From the NCBI GenBank assembly GCA_016713725.1, contig JADJOO010000006.1, positions 268,284 to 332,283 on the forward strand: DNA of 64,000 nucleotides, given 5' to 3'. The DNA is from Pseudomonadota bacterium. GTDB taxonomy: Bacteria; Pseudomonadota; Gammaproteobacteria; Steroidobacterales; Steroidobacteraceae. This document shows, piece after piece, positions 22,173 through 31,163 of this stretch; position 1 is the stretch's first letter; each line of letters starts with the position of its first letter. A program made the translations under genes and the position numbers. The notes below the pieces were generated by a model. It did no database searches and had not been told where the DNA came from. It saw nothing but the letters and a program-made list of their open reading frames with translations.

Positions 22173-23402
22173 TCAGCCGGAGTTGCCGCCTTGCAGCGCC
22201 TTGGCGATCGTCCACTTGGCGAGCTGGGCCATGTGCACCTCGTCAGGGCCGTCGGCCAGGCGCACGAAGCGCCCGTAGCCGAAGGCCGTCGGTATCGGCG
22301 TGTCCTGGCACAACCCCATTCCGCCATGCGCCTGCATCGCGCGATCGCAGACGTCCTGGCACATGCGCGGCGCGACGATCTTGATCATCGAGATGAGGTC
22401 CGCCGCGCCGCGGTTGCCCTCGCGATCCATCTTGTCCGCCGCGGCGAGCGTCAGCAGGCGCGCCTGCTCGATCTCGCAGCGTGAACGCGCGATCGCTTCA
22501 CGCAGACTGCCCTGCTCGCTCAGCTTGCGGCCGAACGCCACGCGCGAGTCCACTCGCCGGCACATCAGTTCGAGCGCCCGCTGCGCCGCGCCGATGAGAC
22601 GCATGCAGTGGTGAATGCGACCGGGGCCGAGCCGGCCCTGCGCGATCTCGAAGCCGCGGCCTTCGCCGAGCAGCAGGTTCGACGCCGGCACGCGCACGCC
22701 CTCGAGCGCAACCTCGCCGTGACCGCTCGGTGAGTGCACTTCGCCGAACACCTTGAGCGGGCGGACGAGGCGCACGCCCGGCGCCCGGCGCGGCACGAGA
22801 ATCATGGATTGCTGCGAGTGCTTCGGACCGTCGAAGCGGGTCTTGCCCATGACGATCATGATTTCGCAGTCGGGGTGATAGATGTTGCTCGACCACCATT
22901 TGCGGCCCGTCACGACGTAGTCGTCACCGTCGCGGACGATCGAGCATTCAATGTTGGTCGCGTCGGAAGACGCCACCGCAGGCTCGGTCATCAGGAAAGC
23001 CGATCGGATGCGGCCTTCGAGCAGCGGGGTGAGCCACTGCGCCTGCTGCTCGGCGCTGCCGTAACGCGCCAGCACTTCCATGTTGCCGGTGTCCGGGGCG
23101 CCGCAATTGAAGATCGTCGAGGCCCAGTCGACGCGACCCATGAGTTCCGCGAGCGGTGCGTATTCGAGATTGGTCAGGCCCGGGCTCCACGGCTGGTATT
23201 CGTGGGGCAGGAACAGGTTCCAGAGCCCGGCTTCGAGCGCCCTGGCCTTGAGTCCTTCGACCATGGGCGGGACGACCCAGCGCCTGGCCGGATCCTGCAC
23301 GAACTCCTCGTATTCCGCCTCGGCCGGGAAAATGTGCGCCTGCATGAAGTCGTCGACACGACGCATCAACTCGCGCGTGCTGGGGCTGTATTCGAAATCC
23401 AT
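22173..23402 (-). CDS. Acyl-CoA dehydrogenase
   Basis: FAD-dependent acyl-CoA dehydrogenase of 409 residues, catalysing the first oxidation of an acyl-CoA in beta-oxidation or a related catabolic path. The N-terminal helical domain, the middle beta-domain with FLMTEPAVASSDATNIE and VVTGRKWWSSN, and the C-terminal domain with RVAFGRKLSEQ and AMQAHGGMGLCQDTP are all present. The motif RLADGPDEVHMAQLAKW near the C-terminus resembles the ACAD10/11-like subgroup, with Asp rather than Glu in places. It diverges from a LysR regulator with a 90-base gap, a classic arrangement for control by that regulator. The acyl substrate is not known. Confidence 0.93.
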   Translation of the reverse strand: MDFEYSPSTRELMRRVDDFMQAHIFPAEAEYEEFVQDPARRWVVPPMVEGLKARALEAGLWNLFLPHEYQPWSPGLTNLEYAPLAELMGRVDWASTIFNCGAPDTGNMEVLARYGSAEQQAQWLTPLLEGRIRSAFLMTEPAVASSDATNIECSIVRDGDDYVVTGRKWWSSNIYHPDCEIMIVMGKTRFDGPKHSQQSMILVPRRAPGVRLVRPLKVFGEVHSPSGHGEVALEGVRVPASNLLLGEGRGFEIAQGRLGPGRIHHCMRLIGAAQRALELMCRRVDSRVAFGRKLSEQGSLREAIARSRCEIEQARLLTLAAADKMDREGNRGAADLISMIKIVAPRMCQDVCDRAMQAHGGMGLCQDTPIPTAFGYGRFVRLADGPDEVHMAQLAKWTIAKALQGGNSG

Positions 23403-23472
23403 GACGGGTGCTCCGGGCCAGGTCCGGCGGCCAGTGTAGGCCTGTCATGACATTTCCATAGTGCAATGTTTT

Positions 23473-23486
23473 AATGAATAATCATT
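23473..23486. promoter_or_regulatory. Candidate LysR operator in the acd-lysR divergent region
   Basis: AATGA-ATAA-TCATT is a perfect 5-bp dyad with a 4-base spacer, in an unusually A+T-rich patch just upstream of the LysR start at 23493. Its position between divergent genes suits autoregulation and control of the acyl-CoA dehydrogenase. It is close to, but not exactly, the T-N11-A form of LysR boxes. By eye only. Confidence 0.35.
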
Positions 23487-23492
23487 CACATC

Positions 23493-24413
23493 ATGCATCT
23501 ATCGCGGATCGACCTGAACCTGCTCGTGGTCTTCGACACCGTCTTCACGGCGGGCAGCATCACGGCCGCGAGCCGCAAGCTGAACCTGTCACAGCCAGCC
23601 GTCAGTCATGCGCTCGCGCGCTTGCGCGACGTGTTCGGCGAGCCGCTCTTCGAGCGCCAGGGACGCGGGATCGTTCCAACTCCGCTCGCTCGCTCGATTG
23701 CGGGACCGGTCCGGGAAGCGCTCGGCGTGATGGAGCGCACGTTCGGCCAGGCTGCGGGGTTCGAACCGACCACGGCCGAGCGGCACTTCCGCATCGGCCT
23801 GCGCGAGGCGCTTGAACCCGGCGTGCTGCCCGCGCTGAGCCGGGTCGTCTGTGCCGCGGGACCACGTCTCGGCGTGTCGTCCGCGAGGCACGACCGCCCT
23901 CGTCTCGAAACGGACCTGGCCGCCGGCGAATTCGACGTCGCGCTCGACGTCCTGCTGCCGGCAGCGGACCGCGTGCCGCACGAACGCGTGCTCACCGATC
24001 GCCTGGTTGTGATCGCACGCAAGGACCATCCACGGCTGCGACGCATGAGGCGCAGCGGCTGGAACCTCGACGCCTACCTTGCGCTCGATCACGTGCAGGT
24101 TTCGTCGCGCCGGCGCGGCGCCTCGCTGGAAGACGTTGCCTTGCAGTCGCTCGGCCAGGCCCGGCGAATCCGGCTGCGCTGCCAGAGTCACGCAGCCGCG
24201 TGCGGAGTCGCCGCCAGCACCGACCTGGTCGCGACGTTGCCGGAGACGTATGCACGCCACGTTCTCGAGCGCGACATGTACCAGGTCGTGGAACTGCCGC
24301 TCGCTGGCATCCGCCTCGAGACGTACATGTACTGGCCAGCGAATGCGGAACGGGATGCGGCCAACCGCTGGCTGCGCGACCAGGTCCGGACCGCACTGCG
24401 GAGCCGCCGCTAG
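23493..24413 (+). CDS. LysR-family transcriptional regulator
   Basis: Regulator of 306 residues. The N-terminal winged helix-turn-helix reads MHLSRIDLNLLVVFDTVF, then SITAASRKLNLSQPAVSHAL and LFERQGRGIVPTPLA; the C-terminal two-lobed ligand-binding domain follows. The subgroup (MHLSRIDLNLL, no typical acidic ligand clue) resembles NodD/LeuO-type regulators. It is divergent to an acyl-CoA dehydrogenase and probably controls it, with an acyl-CoA or a catabolic intermediate as a possible ligand; that is inference. Its TAG stop at 24411-24413 lies within a CTAG that is also the stop of the converging Pat-like gene. Confidence 0.92.
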   Translation: MHLSRIDLNLLVVFDTVFTAGSITAASRKLNLSQPAVSHALARLRDVFGEPLFERQGRGIVPTPLARSIAGPVREALGVMERTFGQAAGFEPTTAERHFRIGLREALEPGVLPALSRVVCAAGPRLGVSSARHDRPRLETDLAAGEFDVALDVLLPAADRVPHERVLTDRLVVIARKDHPRLRRMRRSGWNLDAYLALDHVQVSSRRRGASLEDVALQSLGQARRIRLRCQSHAAACGVAASTDLVATLPETYARHVLERDMYQVVELPLAGIRLETYMYWPANAERDAANRWLRDQVRTALRSRR

Positions 24414-27091
24414 AGCGCGAGCGTCATCCGCACGAGTTCGGGCTCGTCGGTGTCGGAGCGCGTCGCGAAACCAAGCGACCGCGAGAGGTCGATCATGCGG
24501 GTGTTCTCGCGCAGCGTGATCCCGGTCATCACCTTGAGGCGCCGGTCGCGTGCAATGTCGATCAGGCGCTGGAACAGGCTCCGGGCCACGCCCTTGCCTT
24601 GCCACTCGTCACTCACGACGATCGCGAACTCGCAGGACTCCTCGTCCGGCAGCGTGATGTACCGGGCCACGCCGATCTGCTGTTCGGCGCCATCCGGCAG
24701 GCGCAGGACCACGATCAGGGCCAACTCGCGGTCGTAATCAATCTGCGTGAATCTGGACAGCATTGCCGGCGAAAGGTCCTGCAGTCCGAACATGAAACGC
24801 AGGAACCGTGATTGTTCTGACAGCCGATGGACGAAGTCCCGCTCGAGTTCAGCGTCCTCCGGTCGGATCGCACGGATCGTCGCCTGTTTTCCGTCCGGCG
24901 TGTCGAGCGGATACTCCAGCGCGCTCGGATACGGGTGGATCGCCATGTGGCGATAGAGCAGCTGCGGTTGGGGCGCGGGCATCACGCCGATGCGCGCATC
25001 CACGGCAACGGCACCCCTGGCAGTCACGATCACCGGGTTGATATCGATCGCACCGACGTCCGGCAGTTCACAAACGATCTCGGACACGCGCAGCAACATG
25101 TCCTCGATTGCTTCCTGCGCGGCGGCCGGCGCTCCGCGCAGCGGCTGCAAGGCCATGCTCGCGCGGGTGCGGCGGATCAGGTCCCGTGCCAGGTACGGAT
25201 TGAGCGGCGGCAGCGCCACGGCGCGATCGCGGATCACCTCGACCATCGTGCCGCCGAGCCCGAAGCTGATCGCCGGGCCAAACACCGGATCGCGCACTGC
25301 GCCGATCATCAGTTCGCGCCCATGCCGCTCGACGTACATCGGCTCGATCAGCACGCCCTCGAGTCTCGCGTCCGGCCGCGCGATGGCGACGTCGCGCAGC
25401 ATGTTTTCGTAGCCGTCGTGCACGCTGCGCGCGTCGGTGCGGCCGAGCCGCACGCCACCGACGTCGGTCTTGTGCGCAATGTCGGGCGACAGGATTTTCA
25501 TCGCCACCGGGAAGCCGATCGCCTCGGCCACCTGCACGGCCTCGGCCGCCGAGTACGCTGGACGACTGCGGACGACAGGGATGCCGAACGCTGCCAGCAG
25601 TTCTTTGGAATCGGCCGGGTTGAGCCACTCGTTACCCGCCGTGCGCGCCGCGTCGAGCAGGCGTTGCGCCGTGGCGCGATCGGGTTTCGAGGTCGGCCCG
25701 AGCGGCGCTGGAACCTGCAGCAACTGCTCCTGGTTGGCAGTGAACAGTGCGAGCGCGGCAATGGCGTCGACCGCAGCTTCGGGGGTCTGGAAGGCCGGAA
25801 CCCGATTCTCAGCGAAACGCTGGCGTGCCGCCGTTACCGCCTCGCCCCCCATCCAGCACGTGAAGACCGGCTTGCGCTGGGCCGTGGCCACCGCGATCAG
25901 TTCGATTGCAAACTGGTCCGCATTGGTGAGCGCAAATGGCGTCAGGATTGCGAGCAACGCATCAACATCGCCGTCCTGCAGGCACGTTTGCGCCGCCTGT
26001 GCGTAGACCTGTGCGGACGCGTCGCCGCGAACGTAGACGGGATTGCCATCCGCAGCACTGGGCGGAAGCAGCACATGCAGCCGCGCGAGCGTCGCGTCGT
26101 TCAGCTCGGCCACTGGCAGCCCCCGATCAACGGCGCGGTCTGCCGCCAGCTGCCCGGGCCCGCCCGCATTTGTCACTATGCCCAGCCTGCGCCCGCGCAT
26201 CCGCACGCCCGCACCGAGCGTGCTTGCCGCACTGAACAGCTGGCTGAAATCGCGGATGCGCAGCACGCCGGCGCGACGCATCGCCGCGTCGAAGACATCG
26301 TCACCACCCACGAGCGAGCCCGTGTGGAAGGCGAGGCTGCCACGCCCTTCGAGCGAACGCCCCGCCTTCATGACGACGACGGGCTTCACGCGCGCGGCGG
26401 CCCGCAGCGCGCTCATGAAGCGGCGCGCGTCGCCGACGCCCTCGAGGTAAAGCATGATTCCGTCGGTCGTCCCATCGCGCGCGAGGAAGTCGAGCACGTC
26501 GCCAAAGCCGATGTCATCACCGACGCCGGTAGAGATCACCGTCGAGAACCCGACGTGACGGGAGCGGGCCCAGTCGAGCGTTGCCGCGCACAGCGCGCTC
26601 GACTGCGACACCAGCGCAAGACGGCCCGGTTTGGGGAGCGCCGCGCCACAGGAGGCATTGAAGCCGTTGTCGGTCCGGATCACACCGAAGCTGTTTGGCC
26701 CGAGCAGGCGCAGGCCGTACCGGCTCGCGACCTGCAGCATCGCCCGCTCCCAGGCTGCGCCTGCCTCGCCACCTTCGCGAAATCCCGCCGATACGATGAT
26801 TGCCCCGCGCACCCCGCGCTCGCCGCAGTGCTCGAGCACGGTGGGCAGGGTCGGCGGAGGCGTGGCGATGATCGCGACGTCCACCGCCTGCGGCAGCGAG
26901 CGCACGTCTGCATAGGATGGCTGGTCGCTGATGGTTGCGTGCCGCGGATTGACGTAAAAGACGGAACCGCGAAAGCCGCCTTCGCGCAGGTTCCGGCACA
27001 GGACTTCGCCGATCGAACCGGGTGTATCGCTCGCACCGACCACGGCGACTGACGCGGGGCGCAGCACTGCCTCGATGCGTTTCGCGGTCAT
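24410..27091 (-). CDS. Pat-type protein lysine acetyltransferase (ADP-forming acyl-CoA synthetase-like/GNAT fusion)
   Basis: Protein of 893 residues with the architecture of Pat/YfiQ (PatZ). An N-terminal CoA-binding domain (residues about 5-130; VAVVGASDTPGSIG, FGVIRTDNG) is followed by a succinyl-CoA ligase-like domain (about 140-450), an ATP-grasp domain (about 480-710; GFPVAMKILSPDIAHKTDVGG) and a C-terminal GNAT domain (about 735-893; SDEWQGKGVARSLFQRLI, the acetyl-CoA loop). In Salmonella and E. coli such proteins acetylate and switch off acetyl-CoA synthetase; the synthetase-like part usually lacks activity. A deacetylase gene lies divergently just upstream, which makes an acylation/deacylation pair possible but unproven. 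Confidence 0.88.
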   Translation of the reverse strand: MTAKRIEAVLRPASVAVVGASDTPGSIGEVLCRNLREGGFRGSVFYVNPRHATISDQPSYADVRSLPQAVDVAIIATPPPTLPTVLEHCGERGVRGAIIVSAGFREGGEAGAAWERAMLQVASRYGLRLLGPNSFGVIRTDNGFNASCGAALPKPGRLALVSQSSALCAATLDWARSRHVGFSTVISTGVGDDIGFGDVLDFLARDGTTDGIMLYLEGVGDARRFMSALRAAARVKPVVVMKAGRSLEGRGSLAFHTGSLVGGDDVFDAAMRRAGVLRIRDFSQLFSAASTLGAGVRMRGRRLGIVTNAGGPGQLAADRAVDRGLPVAELNDATLARLHVLLPPSAADGNPVYVRGDASAQVYAQAAQTCLQDGDVDALLAILTPFALTNADQFAIELIAVATAQRKPVFTCWMGGEAVTAARQRFAENRVPAFQTPEAAVDAIAALALFTANQEQLLQVPAPLGPTSKPDRATAQRLLDAARTAGNEWLNPADSKELLAAFGIPVVRSRPAYSAAEAVQVAEAIGFPVAMKILSPDIAHKTDVGGVRLGRTDARSVHDGYENMLRDVAIARPDARLEGVLIEPMYVERHGRELMIGAVRDPVFGPAISFGLGGTMVEVIRDRAVALPPLNPYLARDLIRRTRASMALQPLRGAPAAAQEAIEDMLLRVSEIVCELPDVGAIDINPVIVTARGAVAVDARIGVMPAPQPQLLYRHMAIHPYPSALEYPLDTPDGKQATIRAIRPEDAELERDFVHRLSEQSRFLRFMFGLQDLSPAMLSRFTQIDYDRELALIVVLRLPDGAEQQIGVARYITLPDEESCEFAIVVSDEWQGKGVARSLFQRLIDIARDRRLKVMTGITLRENTRMIDLSRSLGFATRSDTDEPELVRMTLAL

Positions 27092-27185
27092 GGCTGAAGT
27101 GTACTCCCGGAGGTAAGCAGGACTCGTAAATGCTAGCCTCCAGCGTTTGCAGGATCATTGCGGGTCACCGCAACCGGAGCCGCCC

Positions 27186-28109
27186 ATGGCAGTCGCCTTC
27201 GTGACTCATGCCCACTGTCGCCTGCATCGCATGGGTGACCACCATCCGGAGCGGCCGGCGCGACTCAACGCGATCGAGGATGAATTGCACGCGCGCGGCC
27301 TGTACGACGTGCTGCTGCATCACGAGGCGCCGCGCGCAAGCGTTGAACAACTGGTCCGCGTGCATCCGCTCGCTTACGTCGAGGACCTTTCGAACCGGTC
27401 TCCCGCCGAAGGCCTCGCTCACATCGATCCCGACACGTGGATGTGCCCGGAAACGTTCGAGGCCGCCTTGCGCGCCGCTGGCGCCAACGTGCTGGCCACG
27501 GACCTGGTACTGACGGGCGCGGCAGCGCGCGCCTTCTGCAGCGTCCGGCCACCCGGTCACCATGCCGAGCGGGCGACGACGATGGGCTTCTGCTTCTTCA
27601 ACAACGTCGCGGTCGCGGCGCGCCACGCGCTCGACCACCACGGCCTCGAGCGCGTGGCGATCCTCGATTTCGACGTGCACCTGGGCAACGGCACGGAAGA
27701 CATCTTCAAGGACGACGCGCGGGTCCTGCTGTGCTCGTCATACCAGTACCCGCTTTGGCCTGACATGAATCCACCCACGCGGCCTGGACGCATCATCAAT
27801 TGTCCGTTGCCCCCAGGCAGTGGCAGCGATGCGTTCCGCGCAGCCGTGCAGCAGCAGTGGCTGCCTGCACTCGAGGCCTTTGCGCCACAACTGCTGCTGA
27901 TTTCAGCGGGCTTCGATGCCCACGGCGCCGACGACATGTCACACCTGCGGTTCACGACGGCCGACTACGCGTGGGTGACGGAAGTCGCCTGCGGCATCGC
28001 CGATCGACATGCACGGGGACGCATCGTCTCGACACTCGAAGGCGGTTACGACCTGCGCTCGCTCGCGGCGAGTGCGGCTGCGCACATCGACAAACTGGTG
28101 TTCGCCTGA
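27186..28109 (+). CDS. Histone deacetylase-like / acetylpolyamine amidohydrolase family deacetylase
   Basis: Zinc-dependent deacetylase of 307 residues. Motifs are HPERPARL, CSVRPPGHHAERATTMGFCF, DFDVHLGNGTEDIF (zinc ligands Asp and His), FDAHGADD (third ligand Asp) and LEGGYDL (catalytic Tyr region). Most bacterial relatives have DVHHGNG; here the second His is Leu (DVHLGNG). The ATG at 27186 has GGAG upstream; an in-frame start at 27147 is less likely. It diverges from the Pat-like gene (94-base gap). Substrate may be an acetylated protein, polyamine or small amide. Confidence 0.88.
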   Translation: MAVAFVTHAHCRLHRMGDHHPERPARLNAIEDELHARGLYDVLLHHEAPRASVEQLVRVHPLAYVEDLSNRSPAEGLAHIDPDTWMCPETFEAALRAAGANVLATDLVLTGAAARAFCSVRPPGHHAERATTMGFCFFNNVAVAARHALDHHGLERVAILDFDVHLGNGTEDIFKDDARVLLCSSYQYPLWPDMNPPTRPGRIINCPLPPGSGSDAFRAAVQQQWLPALEAFAPQLLLISAGFDAHGADDMSHLRFTTADYAWVTEVACGIADRHARGRIVSTLEGGYDLRSLAASAAAHIDKLVFA

Positions 28110-28302
28110 CGCGCGTTCGTATTCAAATCTGACGCAACACTGGACTCGCGACGCTGCAGCACGCAGAATGCGCGCGAGCGCGTGGGTTTTACTCTGCGCG
28201 TTAGCTCCGCCGCGCTGTTACCACCAAGTCACATCTTGCGGGTTCAGTCCACCAGCGCGGCGGGGCGACCTCCCCTGCACCTGTCGTCGTCGACTTGCCG
28301 TT

Positions 28303-29046
28303 TCAGCGCGCGAGTTCCGTGAGCCAGGCGGCGAATGCAAGCCATGCGGCCGTGCCCGAAAGCGCGAGTCGGGCTGGCAACGACACAATCAGCGCAAGCC
28401 CGCCCCAGCGGGTCACCGGGTGCAACGTGCCGCGCGTTCGGAAATCCCAGATCGCGAGCGCGACAATGAATAGATACGCGAGCCCGAAGTACGCGAACGG
28501 ATTCCCGAGCTGCCACACGTACGGCCAGCGCGCGAACGCAGCGCCGAGCAGGGCGACCGTCGCCAGCACCATCCAGCGCTTGTGACTCTGCGGATTGGTG
28601 CGGTTGGCGATACCCAGGCCGACGAATGTGCCGAAGATCACGATATCGAACAGCGGCACGACCAGGAACTGCAGCGGCGGCACGGGCACACCGTTGAAGC
28701 CGGTCGGTCGGTTGGCGGCGATCAGCGCACCGGTGACACCGAGGATCACCATCCCTGCTGCGATGACCCCGCCGAGGGCGCCCAGCTTGCGATGCACGTT
28801 CGTGCGGCCGACACCTATCAGCATGGCCTGGGTCACGAGCAGCACGCACCACGCCGAGAAGAACGCACCGTGCACGTAGAAGATCGGCTCCGAGGGAGCA
28901 GGCCACTCGGGAAACAAAGGTCGCAGGAAGAAGGAGCGCGCGAAGCCAACGTAGGCAACGAGCAGCATTGCGATGGCCATGCCCGTGAAGAAACGTCGTT
29001 CGGTGATCCAGCGAGAGCGAGCGCCGCTGGCGGCGGTGTTTTCCAT
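28303..29046 (-). CDS. Integral membrane protein of unknown function
   Basis: Protein of 247 residues that I do not recognise by family name. Predicted helices run at about residues 22-40, 58-80, 90-110, 125-148, 160-180, 187-203 and 215-240, so about seven passes, with short loops. HGAFFSAWCVLLVTQAML, HRKLGALGG and NRTNPQSHKRWMVLATVAL contain His and Arg residues in or beside helices; such His/Trp/Arg patterns recur in uncharacterised heme- or quinone-linked membrane proteins, but no ligand pair can be assigned. It ends in a 193-base convergent gap after the deacetylase gene that holds only a weak hairpin at 28162-28198. It starts 114 bases downstream of the THUMP methyltransferase stop. Confidence 0.7.
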   Translation of the reverse strand: MENTAASGARSRWITERRFFTGMAIAMLLVAYVGFARSFFLRPLFPEWPAPSEPIFYVHGAFFSAWCVLLVTQAMLIGVGRTNVHRKLGALGGVIAAGMVILGVTGALIAANRPTGFNGVPVPPLQFLVVPLFDIVIFGTFVGLGIANRTNPQSHKRWMVLATVALLGAAFARWPYVWQLGNPFAYFGLAYLFIVALAIWDFRTRGTLHPVTRWGGLALIVSLPARLALSGTAAWLAFAAWLTELAR

Positions 29047-29160
29047 GCGTCGTCACCCCATAGATGCAGGAATACGCAGCCTAGCACGACCGCAGCGCGC
29101 TTTAGCTCGGGCGTCTGCGCGCGCTGACAGCGATCCTGTCGAGGCCGGCGGGGCTCGAGG

Positions 29161-30342
29161 TCACGCCCGTGGCGCCGACTCCGTCGTTTGCAGTGCAGCA
29201 CGCCGGCTGCCGGCATAGAGAGCGAACAACAGCAACCGGCACGGAATGCTGCCGTTCATCAGGTTGAACGTTCGCGACGGCTTGAGCCCGATTGCCTTGT
29301 ACGGCGAGGCATTGGCCGCGAGCACGGCGGCACGCCAACCCGCGAACCGTTGCTTCAGCGTGTCGCCAAACTCCTCGTACAACTGACGCACCTCGACTTC
29401 GCCACCACCGATGCGATCCCCGTACGGCAGATTCGTCGCCAGCAGGCCAGTCGGCGCGGGCGGCATGACGTCCTGCACACGCATTACGTCGAACTGGATG
29501 TACTTCTCGACCCGCGCCTTGAGCGCGCTCTTGCGTGCCATGTCGACGTATTCGGCCCGGATGTCGGAGGCCGCGACGATACACGGCGGCGCGTCCAGCT
29601 TTTCGGCACGGATGCTGTCCTGCGTTTCGCGCCAGAGCACCCGATCGAAGTCCGCGAGCCACTCGAAGTAAAATTCGCCCTTCTTGCGATGGATCTGCGG
29701 CGCCTTGCGCACGGCGATCATCGCCGCCTCGATGGCCAACGTGCCGCTGCCACACATCGGATCAAGAAATGCGATGCTGCCATCGTAACCCGCAAACTGC
29801 AGGATCGTCGCCGCCAGAGTTTCCTTCAGCGGCGCGGGATGACCCTGCTCGCGATACCCGCGCTTGTGCAGCGACTTGCCCGACGTGTCGAAGCTGAGCA
29901 TGCAGCGGCCACGCGCAACGTGCGCCACGATCACCACCTTCGGCTCGGCGGTATCGACCGGCGGAACCTGCTCACCCAACCGCGTGAAGGACTCCCGCAC
30001 ACCCTCGCGTACCTGCGTAATAACCTGTTTAGGCGTCAGTCCGCCGCCCTCATCACCCGTGCTTTCGACCATGAAGCCGTGGCGGGCTTCGAACCATTCG
30101 GGCCAGTGCAGGCGACGAACCTGCGAATGCAGCATGGCCGGCGCGTGAGCCGGCACCTCGCGCAGGACGCGCATGATGCGACTCGCCGTGCGCACGCGCA
30201 GGTGCAGCTCGTAGAACTGGCGTGGAGTCGCAGTGAACAGCACTGCGCGAAACGTCGGCGCCAGGTCCGTGACACCCAGCGCCCCTAGTTCGGCGACGAG
30301 GGCTGGTTTGGCTTCCTCGGGACAGGTCGCGATCAGCCGCAT
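29161..30342 (-). CDS. THUMP-domain RNA methyltransferase, RlmL N-terminal-like
   Basis: Protein of 393 residues: an N-terminal THUMP RNA-binding domain (about 1-160) and a Rossmann methyltransferase domain with the SAM site DPMCGSGTLAIEAA and the catalytic motif NLPYGDR (an N-x-PY variant of NPPY). This corresponds to the N-terminal half of fused RlmL/YcbY, which makes m2G2445 in 23S rRNA, or to stand-alone YpsC-type enzymes. The RlmK half is not fused here, but the gene that overlaps it upstream (30333-31163) is a second methyltransferase with similarity to that type, so the pair may split the two activities. Overlap is 10 bases. Confidence 0.85.
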   Translation of the reverse strand: MRLIATCPEEAKPALVAELGALGVTDLAPTFRAVLFTATPRQFYELHLRVRTASRIMRVLREVPAHAPAMLHSQVRRLHWPEWFEARHGFMVESTGDEGGGLTPKQVITQVREGVRESFTRLGEQVPPVDTAEPKVVIVAHVARGRCMLSFDTSGKSLHKRGYREQGHPAPLKETLAATILQFAGYDGSIAFLDPMCGSGTLAIEAAMIAVRKAPQIHRKKGEFYFEWLADFDRVLWRETQDSIRAEKLDAPPCIVAASDIRAEYVDMARKSALKARVEKYIQFDVMRVQDVMPPAPTGLLATNLPYGDRIGGGEVEVRQLYEEFGDTLKQRFAGWRAAVLAANASPYKAIGLKPSRTFNLMNGSIPCRLLLFALYAGSRRAALQTTESAPRA

Positions 30343-31163
30343 GAGCTGCCACGCACGGCAAGTACGCCATCGCCTTCGATCCTGGTTGTGAAACCGGCGA
30401 CCCGCAGTCGCCGCGCAACTTCCTGCGGGACGTCGCGCCCGCTGGTGAATCGATTCGGCGTGCCCGTGTAGTGAAACAACCGGCCGCCAGGCCTCAGGAC
30501 CCGCGCGAGCTCGTCGTAGAAGGCCTGCGAATACAGCTCGCCGGCCAGGCCAAAGCGCGGCGGATCGTGCAGGATGGCATCGAAAGAAGCGTCCGCGAGT
30601 CCGCGTATCGCCGCGCTGACGTCACCGGCGATTACATTCAGACCAGGTCCGTTCGCCGGCGACCACGGGTTGAGCGTGCGCAGCCATAGGACATCCGGGT
30701 TGATTTCATAGGACGTTACTTCGCTCGCCCCACCTTCCTGGCACCAGGCCGCAAAGTAGCCCAGACCCGCGCAGGTATCCAGGACCCGCTTGCCGGCGGG
30801 TTCGATCAAGGCGACTTTACGGCGTGCATCGTCGTACGGCGAGACCTGCCTGGTCGGCAGCATCTTCACGCCATCGATCTCGAACGTTGGTGGGCCCCAG
30901 TCGGTTGGCACGAGCTTGAGCAGCGAAGTGCCGAAGCGCGCGACCGGCTCGAACCCGGCGCCGCTCCAGTGATAGATCGTCCGCTCCCTGCAGCGTTCGA
31001 GGTACGGGTACGATCCCTCGCGCCAGCGCCATTCATTCGTACCAAGCTCCACCTGCGTCTCCGAGCGATCCAGGTCGAGCGAACAGGCGAGTACCTGCTC
31101 GCCGCGACGCCGCGCAAGGAGCATTTGCTGATGCACGTGCGCAGTGAGCAGCGGGCCTCTCAC
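30333..31163 (-). CDS. Class I SAM-dependent methyltransferase
   Basis: Protein of 276 residues. The SAM-binding motif I is VLDTCAGLGYFAAW, motif II SYEINPD, and the motif IV-like site is LHDPPRFG (DPPR/F), as in RNA and small-molecule methyltransferases including the RlmI/RlmK type. About 125 residues precede the Rossmann fold. The start is a GTG at 31161-31163, overlapping the TGA of the flavoprotein gene (GTGA); an internal ATG 13 codons later is possible. It overlaps the THUMP methyltransferase gene downstream by 10 bases, so the three genes form one operon. Target unknown. Confidence 0.8.
   Translation of the reverse strand: MRGPLLTAHVHQQMLLARRRGEQVLACSLDLDRSETQVELGTNEWRWREGSYPYLERCRERTIYHWSGAGFEPVARFGTSLLKLVPTDWGPPTFEIDGVKMLPTRQVSPYDDARRKVALIEPAGKRVLDTCAGLGYFAAWCQEGGASEVTSYEINPDVLWLRTLNPWSPANGPGLNVIAGDVSAAIRGLADASFDAILHDPPRFGLAGELYSQAFYDELARVLRPGGRLFHYTGTPNRFTSGRDVPQEVARRLRVAGFTTRIEGDGVLAVRGSSCG

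Noticed and set aside
24827..27052. 741-codon open frame antisense to the Pat-like gene
   Set aside because: His/Arg/Asp-rich antisense product typical of high-GC shadows; the opposite strand has a complete known protein.
28162..28198. Terminator hairpin between the deacetylase and membrane protein genes (CGCAGA...TCTGCG)
   Set aside because: Outer stem is only 6 bp with a loosely paired GC interior; too weak to call, noted in the neighbouring entry.
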